Of a DNA stretch of 64,000 nucleotides, positions 33,115-44,590 are shown piece after piece. Made by a program: the position numbers and the translations under genes. Source of the stretch: Candidatus Pantoea edessiphila (GTDB taxonomy: Bacteria; Pseudomonadota; Gammaproteobacteria; Enterobacterales; Enterobacteriaceae); assembly GCF_002933345.1 (NCBI RefSeq), contig NZ_PDKR01000002.1:62001-126000 (forward strand), read 5' to 3'. Each line of letters starts with the position of its first letter. Position 1 is the first letter of the stretch. Under the pieces are notes generated by a model, which was not told the origin of the DNA, made no database searches, and saw only the letters and a list, made by a program, of their open reading frames with translations.

Positions 33115-34602
33115 TTGAAAAAAACTAACAATCTTCGTTTCTTACTAAGTCCATGGATTCCTAATGCACCAACATGTTTTTTCAATAATATACAATTGGA
33201 TAGTCGTCAAGTAATAAAAGGGGATTTATTTGTTGCTATTTTAGGACATTTTAAAGACGGAAGAAATTTTATTTCAGAAGCAATTAGTAACGGTGCTATT
33301 GCTGTAATAGCAGAATCTACTGGCAAGTATCCTCATGGACAAATTAGTTCAATATGCGGTATTCCTATTATTTATTTATTAGAACTGAATAAAAAGCTAT
33401 CAACTTTAGCTAAAATATTTTATAAACATCCAGGTAAAAATCAAACTATTATTGGAGTAACAGGAACAAATGGTAAAACTACTATTACTCAACTATTAGC
33501 ACAATGGGTAAAATTACTTGGTAAAAATAGTGCAATAATAGGAACTATGGGCTATGGATTGCTTGAAAATTTACAAAAAACAAAAAATACAACAGAGTCT
33601 GCAATTGATATGCAAAGAATTTTACATATTTTAGATAATAATAATATAAATACAACAGCAATAGAAATATCTTCACATGCTTTAGTGCAACATCGTGTAG
33701 CTGATATAACTTTTTCTGCTGGTGTATTTACTAACTTAAGTCATGATCATCTTGATTATCATAATGAAATGGATATTTATGAATCTGCTAAATGGTCTTT
33801 TTTTTCTAAGCATATAGTAAATCAAATTATAATTAATGCTGATGATGCAATTGGTTTTAAATGGTTAACTAAACTTCCAAACGCAGTTTCAGTAAGTTTA
33901 GATCAAAAAAATTATGAAATAAATCTTAATAGACGTTGGTTAAAAGCTACAAGATTAGATTTTTTTAGATTAGGAGTAAATATTTATTTTAATTCAAGTT
34001 GGGGTTGTGGAAAAATAACTAGTAATTTAATTGGTGATTTTAATATTAGTAATTTACTGCTTGCTTTGACAACTTTATTAACTCTTAATTACTCATTAAG
34101 TTCACTATTAGATGTTTCCTCTAAATTACGACCGGTAAGTGGTCGTATGGAATTATTTGTTAAAAAAGGCAAACCCAAAATAATAGTAGATTATGCTCAC
34201 ACTCCCGCAGCACTAAAACAAGCCTTAATAACGGCACGTCAATATTGTAAAGGTAAACTATGGTGTATATTTGGATGTGGTGGTGAACGCGATAGAAATA
34301 AAAGACCAATTATGGCATCAATAGCTGAAAAACTTGCTGATATAGTTATCATTACTGAAGATAATCCTCGTAATGAAAGTCAAACTGAGATTAATAACAA
34401 CATATTAAGTGGTTTTACAGACTTAAATTTTGTTCATGTAATAGATAAAAGAACAAAGGCAATCAATAAATCTATTAAAGAAGCTCAACTTAATGACTTA
34501 ATTTTAATCGCAGGAAAAGGCCATGAAGACTATCAAATTATTGGTAATAATTATATTCCATATTCAGATTGTGCTATTGTTAAATCTTTACTAGAAATAT
34601 AA
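33115..34602 (+). CDS. murE: UDP-N-acetylmuramoyl-tripeptide synthetase (meso-DAP adding), TTG start
   Basis: Adds meso-diaminopimelate to UDP-MurNAc-L-Ala-D-Glu. The protein is 495 residues, the E. coli length. The ATP loop is GVTGTNGKTTITQ and the DAP-recognition motif DNPR occurs in EDNPRNES. The start is TTG at 33115: it aligns with the family N-terminus (NLRFLLSPWIPNAP), and the nearest in-frame ATG upstream (33103) is followed by a stop. GAGA lies about 8 nt before. It overlaps nothing and leaves 1 bp before murF. Confidence 0.96.
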   Translation: MKKTNNLRFLLSPWIPNAPTCFFNNIQLDSRQVIKGDLFVAILGHFKDGRNFISEAISNGAIAVIAESTGKYPHGQISSICGIPIIYLLELNKKLSTLAKIFYKHPGKNQTIIGVTGTNGKTTITQLLAQWVKLLGKNSAIIGTMGYGLLENLQKTKNTTESAIDMQRILHILDNNNINTTAIEISSHALVQHRVADITFSAGVFTNLSHDHLDYHNEMDIYESAKWSFFSKHIVNQIIINADDAIGFKWLTKLPNAVSVSLDQKNYEINLNRRWLKATRLDFFRLGVNIYFNSSWGCGKITSNLIGDFNISNLLLALTTLLTLNYSLSSLLDVSSKLRPVSGRMELFVKKGKPKIIVDYAHTPAALKQALITARQYCKGKLWCIFGCGGERDRNKRPIMASIAEKLADIVIITEDNPRNESQTEINNNILSGFTDLNFVHVIDKRTKAINKSIKEAQLNDLILIAGKGHEDYQIIGNNYIPYSDCAIVKSLLEI

Positions 34603-34603
34603 T

Positions 34604-35977
34604 ATGATTACATTTTCTTTAAGTGAGTTATCTGAAATAATTAACGGTAAACTTCATGGAAATGATTTATTATTAAATAATATTTCTATAGATTCAAGAA
34701 ATGTAAAATCAAATACCTTGTTCATTGCTATTATTGGTAAACGTTTTGACGCTCATAATTTCGCTGTTGATGCAGTCAATAATGGTGCAAAAGCTTTATT
34801 AATTAGTAGATATCTTCCTATATCTGTTCCTCAAATAATAGTGCAAGATACTAGTTTAGCTTTAGGTGCATTATCATCTTGGGTAAGAAAACAAGTCAGT
34901 GCACGTGTTGTTGCGTTGACTGGATCTTCAGGAAAAACTTCTGTTAAAGAAATTACTGCTTCTATCTTTAGGGAGTGTGGAAAGACTTTATGCAATAAAA
35001 ACAATTTAAATAATAAACTTGGAGTTCCTATCACATTATCAGAACTTACAAAAGAACACAAATATGTAGTTATTGAAATAGGAGCAAGCAATTTAGGTGA
35101 AATTGATTATATGACTAAGTTGATAAGTCCTGAAAATGCATTAGTAAATAATATTTCATTAGCTCATCTTGAAGGTTTTGGATCTTTAAGTAACATTGCA
35201 AAAGCAAAAGGTGAGATTTTTAATAATTTGCCACCTAAAGGAATTGCTATTATTAATGCTGATAGCAATGATTGGTTAAATTGGAAAAATCATTTAAATG
35301 AAAGAACAGTATGGAGTTTTTCTCTCAAAAATAACAATAGTAATTTTTTTGCTTATAATATAAAAATAAACCAAACTAATACTAGTTTTTTTATGCAAAC
35401 ACCTTATGGTATAATCCAATCGTTTATTAAATTAACAGGAAAACATAATATTTATAATGCATTAGCTGCTGCAGCATTATCACTTTCTGTAGGAATTCCA
35501 TTGAAGGCTGTTAATAATGGTCTAAGTAAGTTTCATGCTCTTCCTGGAAGATTATTTCCTATTTACTTATCAAAACATCAAATAGTGTTAGATGACAGTT
35601 ATAATGCTAATGTGGCTTCAATGGAAGCTGCAATAGAAGTATTATCATTGATGCCTGGTTATCGTGTAATGGTCGTTGCTGATATGGCCGAATTAGGTAA
35701 AGACAGCAAACAACTTCATCGTGAATTGGGAATTTATATAAGAAATAAAGCCATAGATCTAGTCATTAGTATAGGAAATCTAAGTTTTTTAGTTGGTAAG
35801 TATAGCAAAAAAGGTGAGCATTTTAAAAACAAAAACTTATTAATTAAACGATTAGAATTATTATTACTTGAGCATACAAAAATAACTATATTAATTAAGG
35901 GTTCAAGAAGCTCAGCTATGGAAAAAGTAGTTGAAGGTTTATTACAGAACAAAAAATATGATTGTTTTTCTATTTAA
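34604..35977 (+). CDS. murF: UDP-MurNAc-tripeptide-D-Ala-D-Ala ligase
   Basis: Adds D-Ala-D-Ala to complete the UDP-MurNAc-pentapeptide. The protein is 457 residues (E. coli 452). Motifs include [14 protein letters not shown] for [42 protein letters not shown] and VADMAELG. The end overlaps the mraY start by 20 bp, more than usual, which suggests translational coupling. The product is used directly by MraY. Confidence 0.97.
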   Translation: MITFSLSELSEIINGKLHGNDLLLNNISIDSRNVKSNTLFIAIIGKRFDAHNFAVDAVNNGAKALLISRYLPISVPQIIVQDTSLALGALSSWVRKQVSARVVALTGSSGKTSVKEITASIFRECGKTLCNKNNLNNKLGVPITLSELTKEHKYVVIEIGASNLGEIDYMTKLISPENALVNNISLAHLEGFGSLSNIAKAKGEIFNNLPPKGIAIINADSNDWLNWKNHLNERTVWSFSLKNNNSNFFAYNIKINQTNTSFFMQTPYGIIQSFIKLTGKHNIYNALAAAALSLSVGIPLKAVNNGLSKFHALPGRLFPIYLSKHQIVLDDSYNANVASMEAAIEVLSLMPGYRVMVVADMAELGKDSKQLHRELGIYIRNKAIDLVISIGNLSFLVGKYSKKGEHFKNKNLLIKRLELLLLEHTKITILIKGSRSSAMEKVVEGLLQNKKYDCFSI

Positions 35978-37037
35978 CTACATAAATAAATATTACTCTG
36001 GTTTAGATATTCTTTCATATTTAATATTTAGAGCCGTTAATAGTTTATTAACTGCTTTGTTTATTTCACTTTATATGGGACAAAATTTAATTATTTGGTT
36101 AAAAAAATTACGAATTAATCAAATGGTACGTGATGATGGTCCCAAATCCCATTTTAACAAGCATGGTACGCCAACAATGGGTGGCCTTATGATTATAACT
36201 GCAGTTATAATCTCAGTATTGATGTGGTCATGTTTATCTAACATTTATATTTGGTATTTGCTTATAATATTTATTGGTTTTGGCATTATTGGTTTTGTAG
36301 ATGATTATCTTAAGGTAATTCACGGAAATTCAAGAGGTTTATTAGCTAGATGGAAATATTTTTGGATGTCTATTATTTCAATAATTATTGTACTTCTATT
36401 ATATTTTGCTGGTAAAAATACTCCTTTAACTCAATTAGTAATCCCTTTTTTTCGTTATATGCCACAATTAGGAATACTATATGTAGGGTTAGCTTATATT
36501 GTTATAGTTGGAACAGGTAATGCAGTCAACTTAACTGATGGTTTAGATGGTTTAGTAATTGTTCCAACTATCTTTATATCAGCAGGTTTTGCTATAGTAT
36601 CTTTGTTAACAAGTAACGCAATATTCGCTCATTGTTTACATCTTCCTTATATAGAAAATACTAATGAGTTAGTAACTTTTTGTACCGCAATTATTGGTTC
36701 GAGTGTTGGGTTTTTGTATTTTAATATTTATCCAGCAAAAGTTTTTATGGGTGATGTTGGTTCTTTGGCAATTGGTGGAGCGCTGGGTACTATCGCAGTT
36801 TTATTACGTCAAGAACTATTATTATTTATAATGGGAGGCATATTTGTAATTGAAGCATGTTCAGTTATCTTACAAGTAAGTTCATTTAAATTATTGGGTT
36901 ATAGAGTTTTTCTTATGACTCCTATTCACCATCACTATGAATTAAAAGGATGGCCGGAACCCCTTATTATTTTATCTTTTTGGATTATTTCTTTAATATT
37001 ATTTTTATTGGGTATAGTTACACTAAAGATGCGTTAA
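35958..37037 (+). CDS. mraY: Phospho-MurNAc-pentapeptide transferase (lipid I synthase)
   Basis: Integral membrane enzyme that moves phospho-MurNAc-pentapeptide to undecaprenyl phosphate. From ATG 35958 the protein is 359 residues (E. coli 360). I chose this start because [15 protein letters not shown] aligns with the family; an in-frame codon at 35931 would add nine foreign residues. About ten membrane spans are visible. Motifs [40 protein letters not shown] and [11 protein letters not shown] are intact. Confidence 0.96.
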   Translation: MIVFLFNYINKYYSGLDILSYLIFRAVNSLLTALFISLYMGQNLIIWLKKLRINQMVRDDGPKSHFNKHGTPTMGGLMIITAVIISVLMWSCLSNIYIWYLLIIFIGFGIIGFVDDYLKVIHGNSRGLLARWKYFWMSIISIIIVLLLYFAGKNTPLTQLVIPFFRYMPQLGILYVGLAYIVIVGTGNAVNLTDGLDGLVIVPTIFISAGFAIVSLLTSNAIFAHCLHLPYIENTNELVTFCTAIIGSSVGFLYFNIYPAKVFMGDVGSLAIGGALGTIAVLLRQELLLFIMGGIFVIEACSVILQVSSFKLLGYRVFLMTPIHHHYELKGWPEPLIILSFWIISLILFLLGIVTLKMR

Positions 37038-37039
37038 TT

Positions 37040-38377
37040 ATGGTTGATTATAAAGATAAAAAAGTTGTTATAGTTGGATTAGGTATAACTGGACTTTCAT
37101 GTATTGATTTTTTCTTAACAAAAGGAGTTATACCTCGTGTAATTGATACTAATATATCTCCTCATAAATTCAAAATGGTACCTAAATATATTGAATCACA
37201 TTTGGGAGGATTTAATACTGATTGGTTATTAAAAGCTGATTTGATAGTTATTAGTCCAGGAGTAAGTTTAGCGCATCCAGATTTACAACAAGCAATTTAT
37301 AAAGGGATAGATATTGTTGGTGATATAGAATTATTCTGTCGGGAATTAAATGTTCCTATAATAGCAATTACAGGATCAAACGGTAAAAGCACTGTTACTG
37401 CTTTAGTAAAGGAAATGGCAAAAAAATCAGGTTATGAAGTAGGTGTAGGAGGTAATATTGGTTTTCCTGTACTTAAATTATTAAAAATGCCTATAAAGCA
37501 ATTATATATTTTAGAAATATCTAGTTTTCAATTAGAAGTTACTAATAGTTTGCAGGCTAGTGTAGCTACTGTATTAAATATATCAGAGGATCATTTAAAT
37601 CGATATCCATTAGGACTAAAACAATATCAAGATACCAAGATGCGTATTTATAAAAATGCTTTATCTTGTGTAATTAATAAAGATGATTTATTGACCGTTC
37701 CTATACTTAGTAAGACTCAAAATTTTATTAGTTTTGGTGTTAAAAAAGGTGATTATCATCTTATTAATAAAAATGGGAAGGTATGGATAAAAAGTATGTT
37801 TTATGATGATATCTTTAATACTGAAGAAATGAAAATATTAGGACAACACAATCATATTAATGCATTATCAGCGTTAGCTTTAGCAGGTTCAATCGGATTT
37901 CCATATAATTCTAGTTTATCGGCATTAGTTTCTTTTATAGGTTTAAAACATCGTTTTCAGTTGATATGCAAACATAATAACATTAGTTGGATTAATGATT
38001 CTAAAGCAACTAATATTAAAAGTACTGAAGCTGCGTTATGCAGTCTAAAATTAGATTATTACAGATTTACATTATGGCTACTACTTGGTGGCGATAGTAA
38101 AAATGCTGATTTTTCTTTATTAATGCCCTATATATTTAACAGAAATATTAAAATTTTTTGTTTTGGTCGAGATGGTAATAAGATAGCTAATCTATATCCT
38201 AATATATCAACACTTACTGAAACAATGCAACAGGCAGTAAAACAAATAACCATTTTAGCTAGACCTGGTGATGTAGTACTTTTATCGCCTGCATGTGCTA
38301 GTTTTGATCAGTTTGATAATTTTGAGCACCGTGGTGATACGTTTATTAAATTAGTAAAAAAAATAGTCAATAATTAG
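37040..38377 (+). CDS. murD: UDP-MurNAc-L-alanine:D-glutamate ligase
   Basis: Adds D-glutamate to UDP-MurNAc-L-Ala. From ATG 37040 the protein is 445 residues (E. coli 438), beginning MVDYKDKKVVIVGLGITGLS. The frame is open 30 codons further upstream inside mraY, but those residues are not MurD-like. ATP motif AITGSNGKSTVTALV, then GNIGFP, HRFQLICKHNNISWINDSKATN and SPACASFDQFDNFEHRG are present. It begins 2 bp after the mraY stop. ftsW, its usual neighbour, is absent. Confidence 0.96.
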   Translation: MVDYKDKKVVIVGLGITGLSCIDFFLTKGVIPRVIDTNISPHKFKMVPKYIESHLGGFNTDWLLKADLIVISPGVSLAHPDLQQAIYKGIDIVGDIELFCRELNVPIIAITGSNGKSTVTALVKEMAKKSGYEVGVGGNIGFPVLKLLKMPIKQLYILEISSFQLEVTNSLQASVATVLNISEDHLNRYPLGLKQYQDTKMRIYKNALSCVINKDDLLTVPILSKTQNFISFGVKKGDYHLINKNGKVWIKSMFYDDIFNTEEMKILGQHNHINALSALALAGSIGFPYNSSLSALVSFIGLKHRFQLICKHNNISWINDSKATNIKSTEAALCSLKLDYYRFTLWLLLGGDSKNADFSLLMPYIFNRNIKIFCFGRDGNKIANLYPNISTLTETMQQAVKQITILARPGDVVLLSPACASFDQFDNFEHRGDTFIKLVKKIVNN

Positions 38378-38751
38378 ATTATTTTATCTAACGAAAATTA
38401 TATAAATAATAAATAAGTTATTTATTTTATGGATACAAGAATATATTTCTCATACATTATTAATTACACAATTATATTTTAGTACTACAATTATAATGTT
38501 TGATAACATATTAATAATTTAAATTAATAGATTGATGTTAATCAATATATTATTTAAAATATACATGTAAAGTAACTTTATCATGTTTATTGAAACATAT
38601 TCTATGAAATAGATATTAAATAATTTTACTAAATTAATCTTAATTTAGTATAAATAAGATCATATATGATATGAGTTCCGAATAATTTAATAGTCAATTA
38701 AAAATATTTTTAAATAGCAAAAAAGACTAAATAATTATTTGAGGTTAATAA
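38378..38751. other. Gene-free spacer murD-murG (site of lost ftsW)
   Basis: 374 bp, AT-rich, without a reading frame I can support. ftsW occupies this place in E. coli and its close relatives. One small perfect hairpin is visible, ATTGAT-GTTA-ATCAAT near 38531-38546. A GAGG ribosome site at the end serves murG. Confidence 0.75.
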
Positions 38752-39816
38752 ATGAATAAAAAGTTAATGATTATAGCAGGAGGTACTGGAGGACATATTT
38801 TTCCAGGATTAGCTATTGCTGATTATATGATAAAAAAATTAAGTTGGAATGTATGTTGGCTAGGAACTGCTAACAATATGGAAAGTAATATAGTTCCTCA
38901 ATATGATATTAAAATCTATTTTATTAAAATAAATGCGCTACGTGGAAAAGGAATCACAACCCAATTATTAGCTCCTATATCTATTTTAAATGCATTTCTT
39001 CAGTCAAGAAAAATTCTTAAACTATATAAACCTGATGTGGTCATAGGTATGGGTGGTTACGTTTCAGGTCCTGGTTCATTAGCTGCTTGGAGTTATGGTA
39101 TTCCTTTATTATTGCATGAACAAAATAGTATTGCTGGTTTGACTAATAAGTGGTTATCAAAAATTGCTACTAAAGTATTACAAGGTTTTCCTGGTGCTTT
39201 TCCTAATACAAATGTAGTTGGCAACCCTATCCGTAAAGATATATCGAAAGTAGCTTTACCAACTGAACGTTTTATAGGCCGTACTGGTCCTTTAAGGGTT
39301 TTGGTAATAGGTGGTAGTCAGGGAGCAGAAATTATCAATAATATTTTACCAAAAGTCGCATTTTATCTAAATAAAAAAATTATTGTATGGCATCAAACTG
39401 GAAAAAATAAACAACAAGAAGTTAAAAAATCTTATTTTAATTCAGGTCAAAATCAACATATTATAACTGAATTCATAAATGATATTTTCTTTGCTTATTC
39501 ATGGGCAGATATAATTATTTGTAGATCAGGTGCCCTAACAGTTAGCGAAATTTCAGCTGTAGGATTAGCAGCTATTTTTATACCATTCCAACATAAAGAT
39601 CGTCAACAATATTTGAATGCTTTACATCTTGTACGAATAGGTGCTGCTAAAATATTTGAACCTAAAGAATTTACTGTTGCAAATATAGTAAAAATACTTC
39701 TTTTTTGGGATAGATCAATCTTGCTTGAAATGGCTAAAAAAGCAAGACGGTTGGCAAATTGCAAAGCAACTGAACGTATATCTAAAGAAATAGTTGATAT
39801 TGTATCTAATAAATAA
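38752..39816 (+). CDS. murG: UDP-GlcNAc:lipid I N-acetylglucosaminyltransferase
   Basis: Peripheral membrane enzyme that makes lipid II. The protein is 354 residues (E. coli 355). The N-terminal glycine loop is [17 protein letters not shown] near residues 8-24, then [38 protein letters not shown], and the donor-binding [11 protein letters not shown] and [13 protein letters not shown]. All catalytic blocks are intact. It is followed by murC after 51 bp. Confidence 0.97.
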   Translation: MNKKLMIIAGGTGGHIFPGLAIADYMIKKLSWNVCWLGTANNMESNIVPQYDIKIYFIKINALRGKGITTQLLAPISILNAFLQSRKILKLYKPDVVIGMGGYVSGPGSLAAWSYGIPLLLHEQNSIAGLTNKWLSKIATKVLQGFPGAFPNTNVVGNPIRKDISKVALPTERFIGRTGPLRVLVIGGSQGAEIINNILPKVAFYLNKKIIVWHQTGKNKQQEVKKSYFNSGQNQHIITEFINDIFFAYSWADIIICRSGALTVSEISAVGLAAIFIPFQHKDRQQYLNALHLVRIGAAKIFEPKEFTVANIVKILLFWDRSILLEMAKKARRLANCKATERISKEIVDIVSNK

Positions 39817-39867
39817 AATTTATTTTCTTTTATTATTTAATTTAAAGCAAAAAGATTATTTATAAGA

Positions 39868-41322
39868 ATGGATAAAATAAAATTATTAAAAGTAAATTAT
39901 ACTATACCCAAAATGAACCAAATTAGACACATTCACTTAATAGGTATTGGTGGTTGTGGTATGGGTGGAATAGCTGAAATATTAATTAATTTAGGATATT
40001 ATGTTAGTGGATCTGATATTGTTTCTAACTTAATTACTCAAAATCTATCTCAATTAGGTGCAAAGATTTATCTTAATCACTATCCTGAAAATATAAACAA
40101 TGCTAATGTTATAGTTGTTTCCAGTGCTATATCACATAATAATTCAGAGTTAATATCTGCAAGAAAAAAAAATATTCCTATAATAAATCGAGCTGAAATG
40201 TTAGCCGAATTAATGCGTTTTCGTTATGGAATAGCCATTTCTGGTACTCATGGCAAAACTACTACTACTGCTATCTTATCAACTATATATATTAACAGTG
40301 GTTTAGATCCAACATTCATAAATGCTGAAATAGTAAATATAAAAGGTACTCAAGCACATTTAGGTAGTAGTAATTATTTTATTACCGAAGCAGATGAAAG
40401 CGATGCATCATTTTTATATCTAAAACCAATAGTTGCTATTATAACAAATATTGAGTGTGACCATATGGATACATACAAGGGCAAGCTTGAGAATCTTAAG
40501 AAAACTTTTATCAATTTCTTACATAATTTACCTTTTTATGGCTATACAGTTATCTGTATAGACGATATGGTTATTCGTAATTTGATACCTTATATAAATC
40601 GAAAAATTATTACATATGGTTTTAGCGAAGATGCTGATTTAATAATTAAAAACTATGTACAACATGGTCATAAAAGCTATTTTAAGTTAAAAATAAAAAA
40701 TTATTTATGTTTAAAAATAGTGTTAAATATTCCAGGACATCATAATGCACTAAATGCTGCAGCTGCTATAGCAGTAGCTTATGAAGAAGGAATTAATGAA
40801 GAACATATTGTTAATTCTTTAAAAAGCTTTAAAGGAACTAAAAGACGTTTTGAAATTTTAGGTAAATTTCCAACACAACCTATAAATGGTAATATTGGAA
40901 ACGCTATACTAATAGATGATTATGGTCATCATCCTACTGAAATTGATGTAACAATTAAATCTATTAGATCAGGTTGGCCGAAAAGAAAATTAATAATGCT
41001 TTTTCAACCACATAGATATACGCGTACTCGTGATATGTTGAATGATTTTGCTTATGTATTATCAAAAGTGGATATATTATTAATGTTAGATGTTTATTCA
41101 GCAGGAGAAATGATAATTTCTGGCGCTGACAGTGATTCACTTTGCAATATAATTCGTAGTTATGGGAAAAGAAATCCAATTTTAATAAAAGAACATAATT
41201 TGATATCAAAAACTATAGCATCATTCATTTCTGGTAATGATGTGATTTTAACTCAAGGAGCTGGCAATATTGGTAATATTGCTATCAATCTTGCTAATTT
41301 TAAGTTAATACCAACAGATTAA
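39868..41322 (+). CDS. murC: UDP-N-acetylmuramate:L-alanine ligase
   Basis: First amino-acid ligase of the muropeptide route. The protein is 484 residues (E. coli 491). Visible motifs are [17 protein letters not shown] near residue 24, [51 protein letters not shown] and [11 protein letters not shown]. The Gly-Gly after TFIN in most relatives reads AE here, a small departure. The C-terminal acidic tail is missing. ddlB follows after 13 bp. Confidence 0.97.
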   Translation: MDKIKLLKVNYTIPKMNQIRHIHLIGIGGCGMGGIAEILINLGYYVSGSDIVSNLITQNLSQLGAKIYLNHYPENINNANVIVVSSAISHNNSELISARKKNIPIINRAEMLAELMRFRYGIAISGTHGKTTTTAILSTIYINSGLDPTFINAEIVNIKGTQAHLGSSNYFITEADESDASFLYLKPIVAIITNIECDHMDTYKGKLENLKKTFINFLHNLPFYGYTVICIDDMVIRNLIPYINRKIITYGFSEDADLIIKNYVQHGHKSYFKLKIKNYLCLKIVLNIPGHHNALNAAAAIAVAYEEGINEEHIVNSLKSFKGTKRRFEILGKFPTQPINGNIGNAILIDDYGHHPTEIDVTIKSIRSGWPKRKLIMLFQPHRYTRTRDMLNDFAYVLSKVDILLMLDVYSAGEMIISGADSDSLCNIIRSYGKRNPILIKEHNLISKTIASFISGNDVILTQGAGNIGNIAINLANFKLIPTD

Positions 41323-41335
41323 ATAAAAAAATATT

Positions 41336-42262
41336 ATGAATAATAACAAAAAAATAGCAATATTAATGGGAGGTAATTCATCAGAACGTGAAATTTCTTT
41401 AATGTCAGGAAATGCAATTTTAGCTAGTCTACATAAAGAAAATAAAAATGCTTTCGCTATTGATACAAAAAAATATTCTATATTAGATCTTAAACGAGAA
41501 GGATTTAATCAAGTATTTATTGCATTACATGGTCGTGGTGGTGAAGACGGTACAGTACAAGCAATTTTAGATTTTTTAAATCTACCATATACTGGAAGTG
41601 GAGTTATGGCCTCATCTATTTCTATAGATAAAATTAGAACTAAATTAATATGGAAAGGGTATGGATTAAAGTCCAGTAATTTTATCTGGTTAACATATGA
41701 TCAAGTATCAGATGAATTAAATAAAAAAATTAAGCATGCTATTTCAATTTTAGGTTTACCTCTGTTAGTTAAGCCAAATCGAGAGGGATCTAGCATAGGT
41801 ATCAGTAAAGTAAATACAATAAATGAGTTACCAAAAGCGTTAGAAATTGCGTTTAATTACGATAAGGATATAATAATTGAACAATTTATAGTTGGAGAAG
41901 AATATTCTGTCGGTATTTTAGGAGATAAAATTTTACCTTTAATACAAATAAAAACTAGTAGTAATTTTTATAATTATCAGGATAAGTATTTTTCTAATAA
42001 TACTCAATATTGTTTTTCTAATAAACTAAGTAATAAACAAAAAATAAACTTACAGAAGTTAGTATTATCGGCTTGGCATGTTTTAGGATGTAAAGGTTGC
42101 GGTCGTATAGATGTGATGACAGATATTAATGGAGAATTTTATTTACTAGAAGTCAACACTTCCCCTGGTATGACTGATCATAGCTTAATTCCTTTGGCTG
42201 CCGAACAAGCAGGAATATCGTTTTCAAAATTAGTTATTAAGATTTTGGAATTAGCTAATTAA
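41336..42262 (+). CDS. ddlB: D-alanine:D-alanine ligase B
   Basis: Makes the D-Ala-D-Ala dipeptide used by MurF. The protein is 308 residues (E. coli 306). ATP-grasp motifs GGNSSEREISLMSG near residue 13, ALHGRGGEDGTVQAIL, VKPNREGSSIGISKV, and the metal-binding LEVNTSPGMTDHSLIP are complete. It is the last peptidoglycan gene of the cluster. ftsQ and ftsA, which follow in E. coli, are replaced by a 166-bp spacer. Confidence 0.97.
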   Translation: MNNNKKIAILMGGNSSEREISLMSGNAILASLHKENKNAFAIDTKKYSILDLKREGFNQVFIALHGRGGEDGTVQAILDFLNLPYTGSGVMASSISIDKIRTKLIWKGYGLKSSNFIWLTYDQVSDELNKKIKHAISILGLPLLVKPNREGSSIGISKVNTINELPKALEIAFNYDKDIIIEQFIVGEEYSVGILGDKILPLIQIKTSSNFYNYQDKYFSNNTQYCFSNKLSNKQKINLQKLVLSAWHVLGCKGCGRIDVMTDINGEFYLLEVNTSPGMTDHSLIPLAAEQAGISFSKLVIKILELAN

Positions 42263-42428
42263 TGTAACGAATATCAGTAATTAAGTATTGTAATTTCATA
42301 TTTTAATATTACAAATATTAACATGGTTGATTTTATTTTAATTAAATTACATCTTTATTTTTATAAAAAATTTAAATTTTTATAAGTAATTTTACTTAAT
42401 AAGAAATAGATCCATTCAGGAGAAAACA

Positions 42429-43577
42429 ATGTTAGAATCTATTGAATTAAATAACGATGCAATAATAAAAGTTATAGGTGTAGGTGGTGGTGGTGGCAAT
42501 GCTGTAGAACATATGGTACGTGAACGCATTGAAGGAGTAGAATTTTTTATTATAAACACTGATGCACAAGCATTAAGAAAAGCAGCAGTGGGGAAAACTA
42601 TACAGATTGGGAATAAAATTACAAAAGGCTTAGGGGCTGGTGCAAATCCAGAAATAGGTCGTAATGCAGCTGAAGAAGATCGTGATTCACTAAGATCATC
42701 TTTAGAAGGTGCAGATATGATATTTATTACAGCTGGAATGGGTGGTGGTACTGGAACAGGTGCTGCACCTGTAGTAGCAGAATTAGCGAAAGACTTAGGA
42801 ATTTTAACTGTATCAGTTGTTACTAAGCCATTTAATTTTGAAGGTAAAAAACGCATGTCTTTTGCTGAAAAGGGTATAGCAGAGTTATCTAAGTATGTTG
42901 ATTCTTTAATCATAATTCCTAATGATAAATTACTAAAAGTGTTAGGTCGCGGTATTTCATTACTAGATGCATTTGGTGCAGCTAATGATGTACTTAAGGG
43001 TGCAGTTCAAGGTATAGCGGAACTTATTACTCGTCCTGGTTTAATTAATGTTGATTTCGCTGATGTACGTACTGTGATGTCAGAAATGGGATACGCAATG
43101 ATGGGTTCTGGCATAGCTTGTGGAGAAGACCGAGCTGAAGATGCTGCTGAAATAGCTATTTCCAGTCCGTTACTAGAAGATATTGATTTATCTGGTGCAC
43201 GAGGAGTGTTGGTTAATATTACTGCCGGATTTGATTTGCGTTTAGATGAATTTGAAACTGTTGGCAATACTATTCGTGCTTTTGCTTCTGATAATGCAAC
43301 TGTTGTTATTGGGACTTCCTTAGATGCAGAAATGAATGATGAATTACGTGTTACTGTGGTTGCCACAGGTATTGGAAATGATAAAAATCAAGATGTTAAA
43401 GTATTGTCTAATAAATCATCAAATCAACCAATTATAGATTGTCGTTATCAACAAAATGAAATTTCATTAATGCAAAAAGAACAAAAATCTGCTAAGTTAT
43501 TTAATCAAATACAAAAAATAAATAAGGAACCTGATTATTTAGATATTCCAGCTTTTTTACGCAAACAGGCTGATTAA
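42429..43577 (+). CDS. ftsZ: Cell division GTPase FtsZ
   Basis: Tubulin-like protein that forms the division ring. The protein is 382 residues (E. coli 383). The nucleotide signature [15 protein letters not shown] is near residue 104, and the T7 loop [15 protein letters not shown] is present. The flexible linker is normal in length. The C-terminal peptide [16 protein letters not shown] equals that of E. coli as I recall it. That peptide binds FtsA, ZipA and ZapD, yet ftsA is gone from its place before ftsZ. AGGAG precedes the ATG. Confidence 0.98.
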   Translation: MLESIELNNDAIIKVIGVGGGGGNAVEHMVRERIEGVEFFIINTDAQALRKAAVGKTIQIGNKITKGLGAGANPEIGRNAAEEDRDSLRSSLEGADMIFITAGMGGGTGTGAAPVVAELAKDLGILTVSVVTKPFNFEGKKRMSFAEKGIAELSKYVDSLIIIPNDKLLKVLGRGISLLDAFGAANDVLKGAVQGIAELITRPGLINVDFADVRTVMSEMGYAMMGSGIACGEDRAEDAAEIAISSPLLEDIDLSGARGVLVNITAGFDLRLDEFETVGNTIRAFASDNATVVIGTSLDAEMNDELRVTVVATGIGNDKNQDVKVLSNKSSNQPIIDCRYQQNEISLMQKEQKSAKLFNQIQKINKEPDYLDIPAFLRKQAD

Positions 43578-44590
43578 ATAAAAATTATCTTGAATAATCA
43601 ATATCTAATATTTATTACAATAATAATATTAAATAATACTAAATATTATTAAAAAATAGTTACAATAAATGAGTATATTAAAATTTAATTTTGCTTAAAA
43701 TAGTCTTAATCATATATTTTACTGTAGTTAATCATGAATATTATGTCGTTTTTTTAAATTAAGATAAAACATATGAATAATAATTACTTTGAAATCCAAT
43801 AAAAAGCTATATATTAATTTATACAATTTAATTACTGAACTTAGTAATTATTAATTTAATTAATGCATATCTTATTTACTAAATAACGTGATTAGATACT
43901 AAATATTAGAATTTTTATTTATAACTTAATAAGTGATTATGAAACAAGTATTAAAGATAATTATTTTAAGGTATTTTAATATTTAATAAATATTATATGT
44001 TATTTAGTATTTTACTGATAAAAACATTAAAAAACAAATTTAATAATCACATAATTTACAAACGTTTTATTATGCAATAATTTTATTAAATTAAATAAAA
44101 ATATTTTTAGAAATAAGTTTTTTAGTAATACCGAACTTTATTATATGTTTTTATTAGTTTATTGAAATTATTTTCCTTATTTGTGGATATTATTTATTTT
44201 TAATAAATTTCCTAGAATAAAAAATTATCTAAGAATCATGGGATATAAATTGATTTTTATAAAACAGTTAATTAAATTTGTTGATCTATCTTTTTTAGTA
44301 ATTAGAATTAAGTAATTTGAATAATATATGTATTAAATAGAATTTTATTAAAGATATTTAACTGATTTTTATTTTGTGCTTAGTAAAATTAATTAACTTC
44401 ATGTTTAATAATAACCATTAATTATGGTTAGATTTTAATAATTTATTAAATTGATTAATTTACTATATATTATGGCATAAAATGATATTTAACTAATTTA
44501 ATAATGTTTATTTTAGCTATTTTATATAATTTTAATCTTATGATTATTACTATAATTATCAAAGATTAAATTAAATATGAGAATAAATTT
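43578..44590. other. Gene-free region ftsZ-secA (site of lost lpxC and secM)
   Basis: 1013 bp of very AT-rich DNA without a credible reading frame. In E. coli lpxC and secM lie here. I find neither LpxC active-site motifs nor the SecM arrest sequence in any frame by eye. A small dyad TAATTACT/AGTAATTA lies near 43831-43852. The length is close to that of lpxC plus spacers, so this may be the decayed remnant of that gene (inference). Confidence 0.75.

Noticed and set aside
42416-42913. 165-codon open frame antisense to ftsZ
   Set aside because: Proline- and serine-rich low-complexity product typical of an antisense frame over a glycine- and alanine-rich gene.
43578-44590. secM or lpxC pseudogene
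   Set aside because: I looked for the arrest motif and LpxC metal-site blocks in the sequence and saw none, so I describe only a gap.
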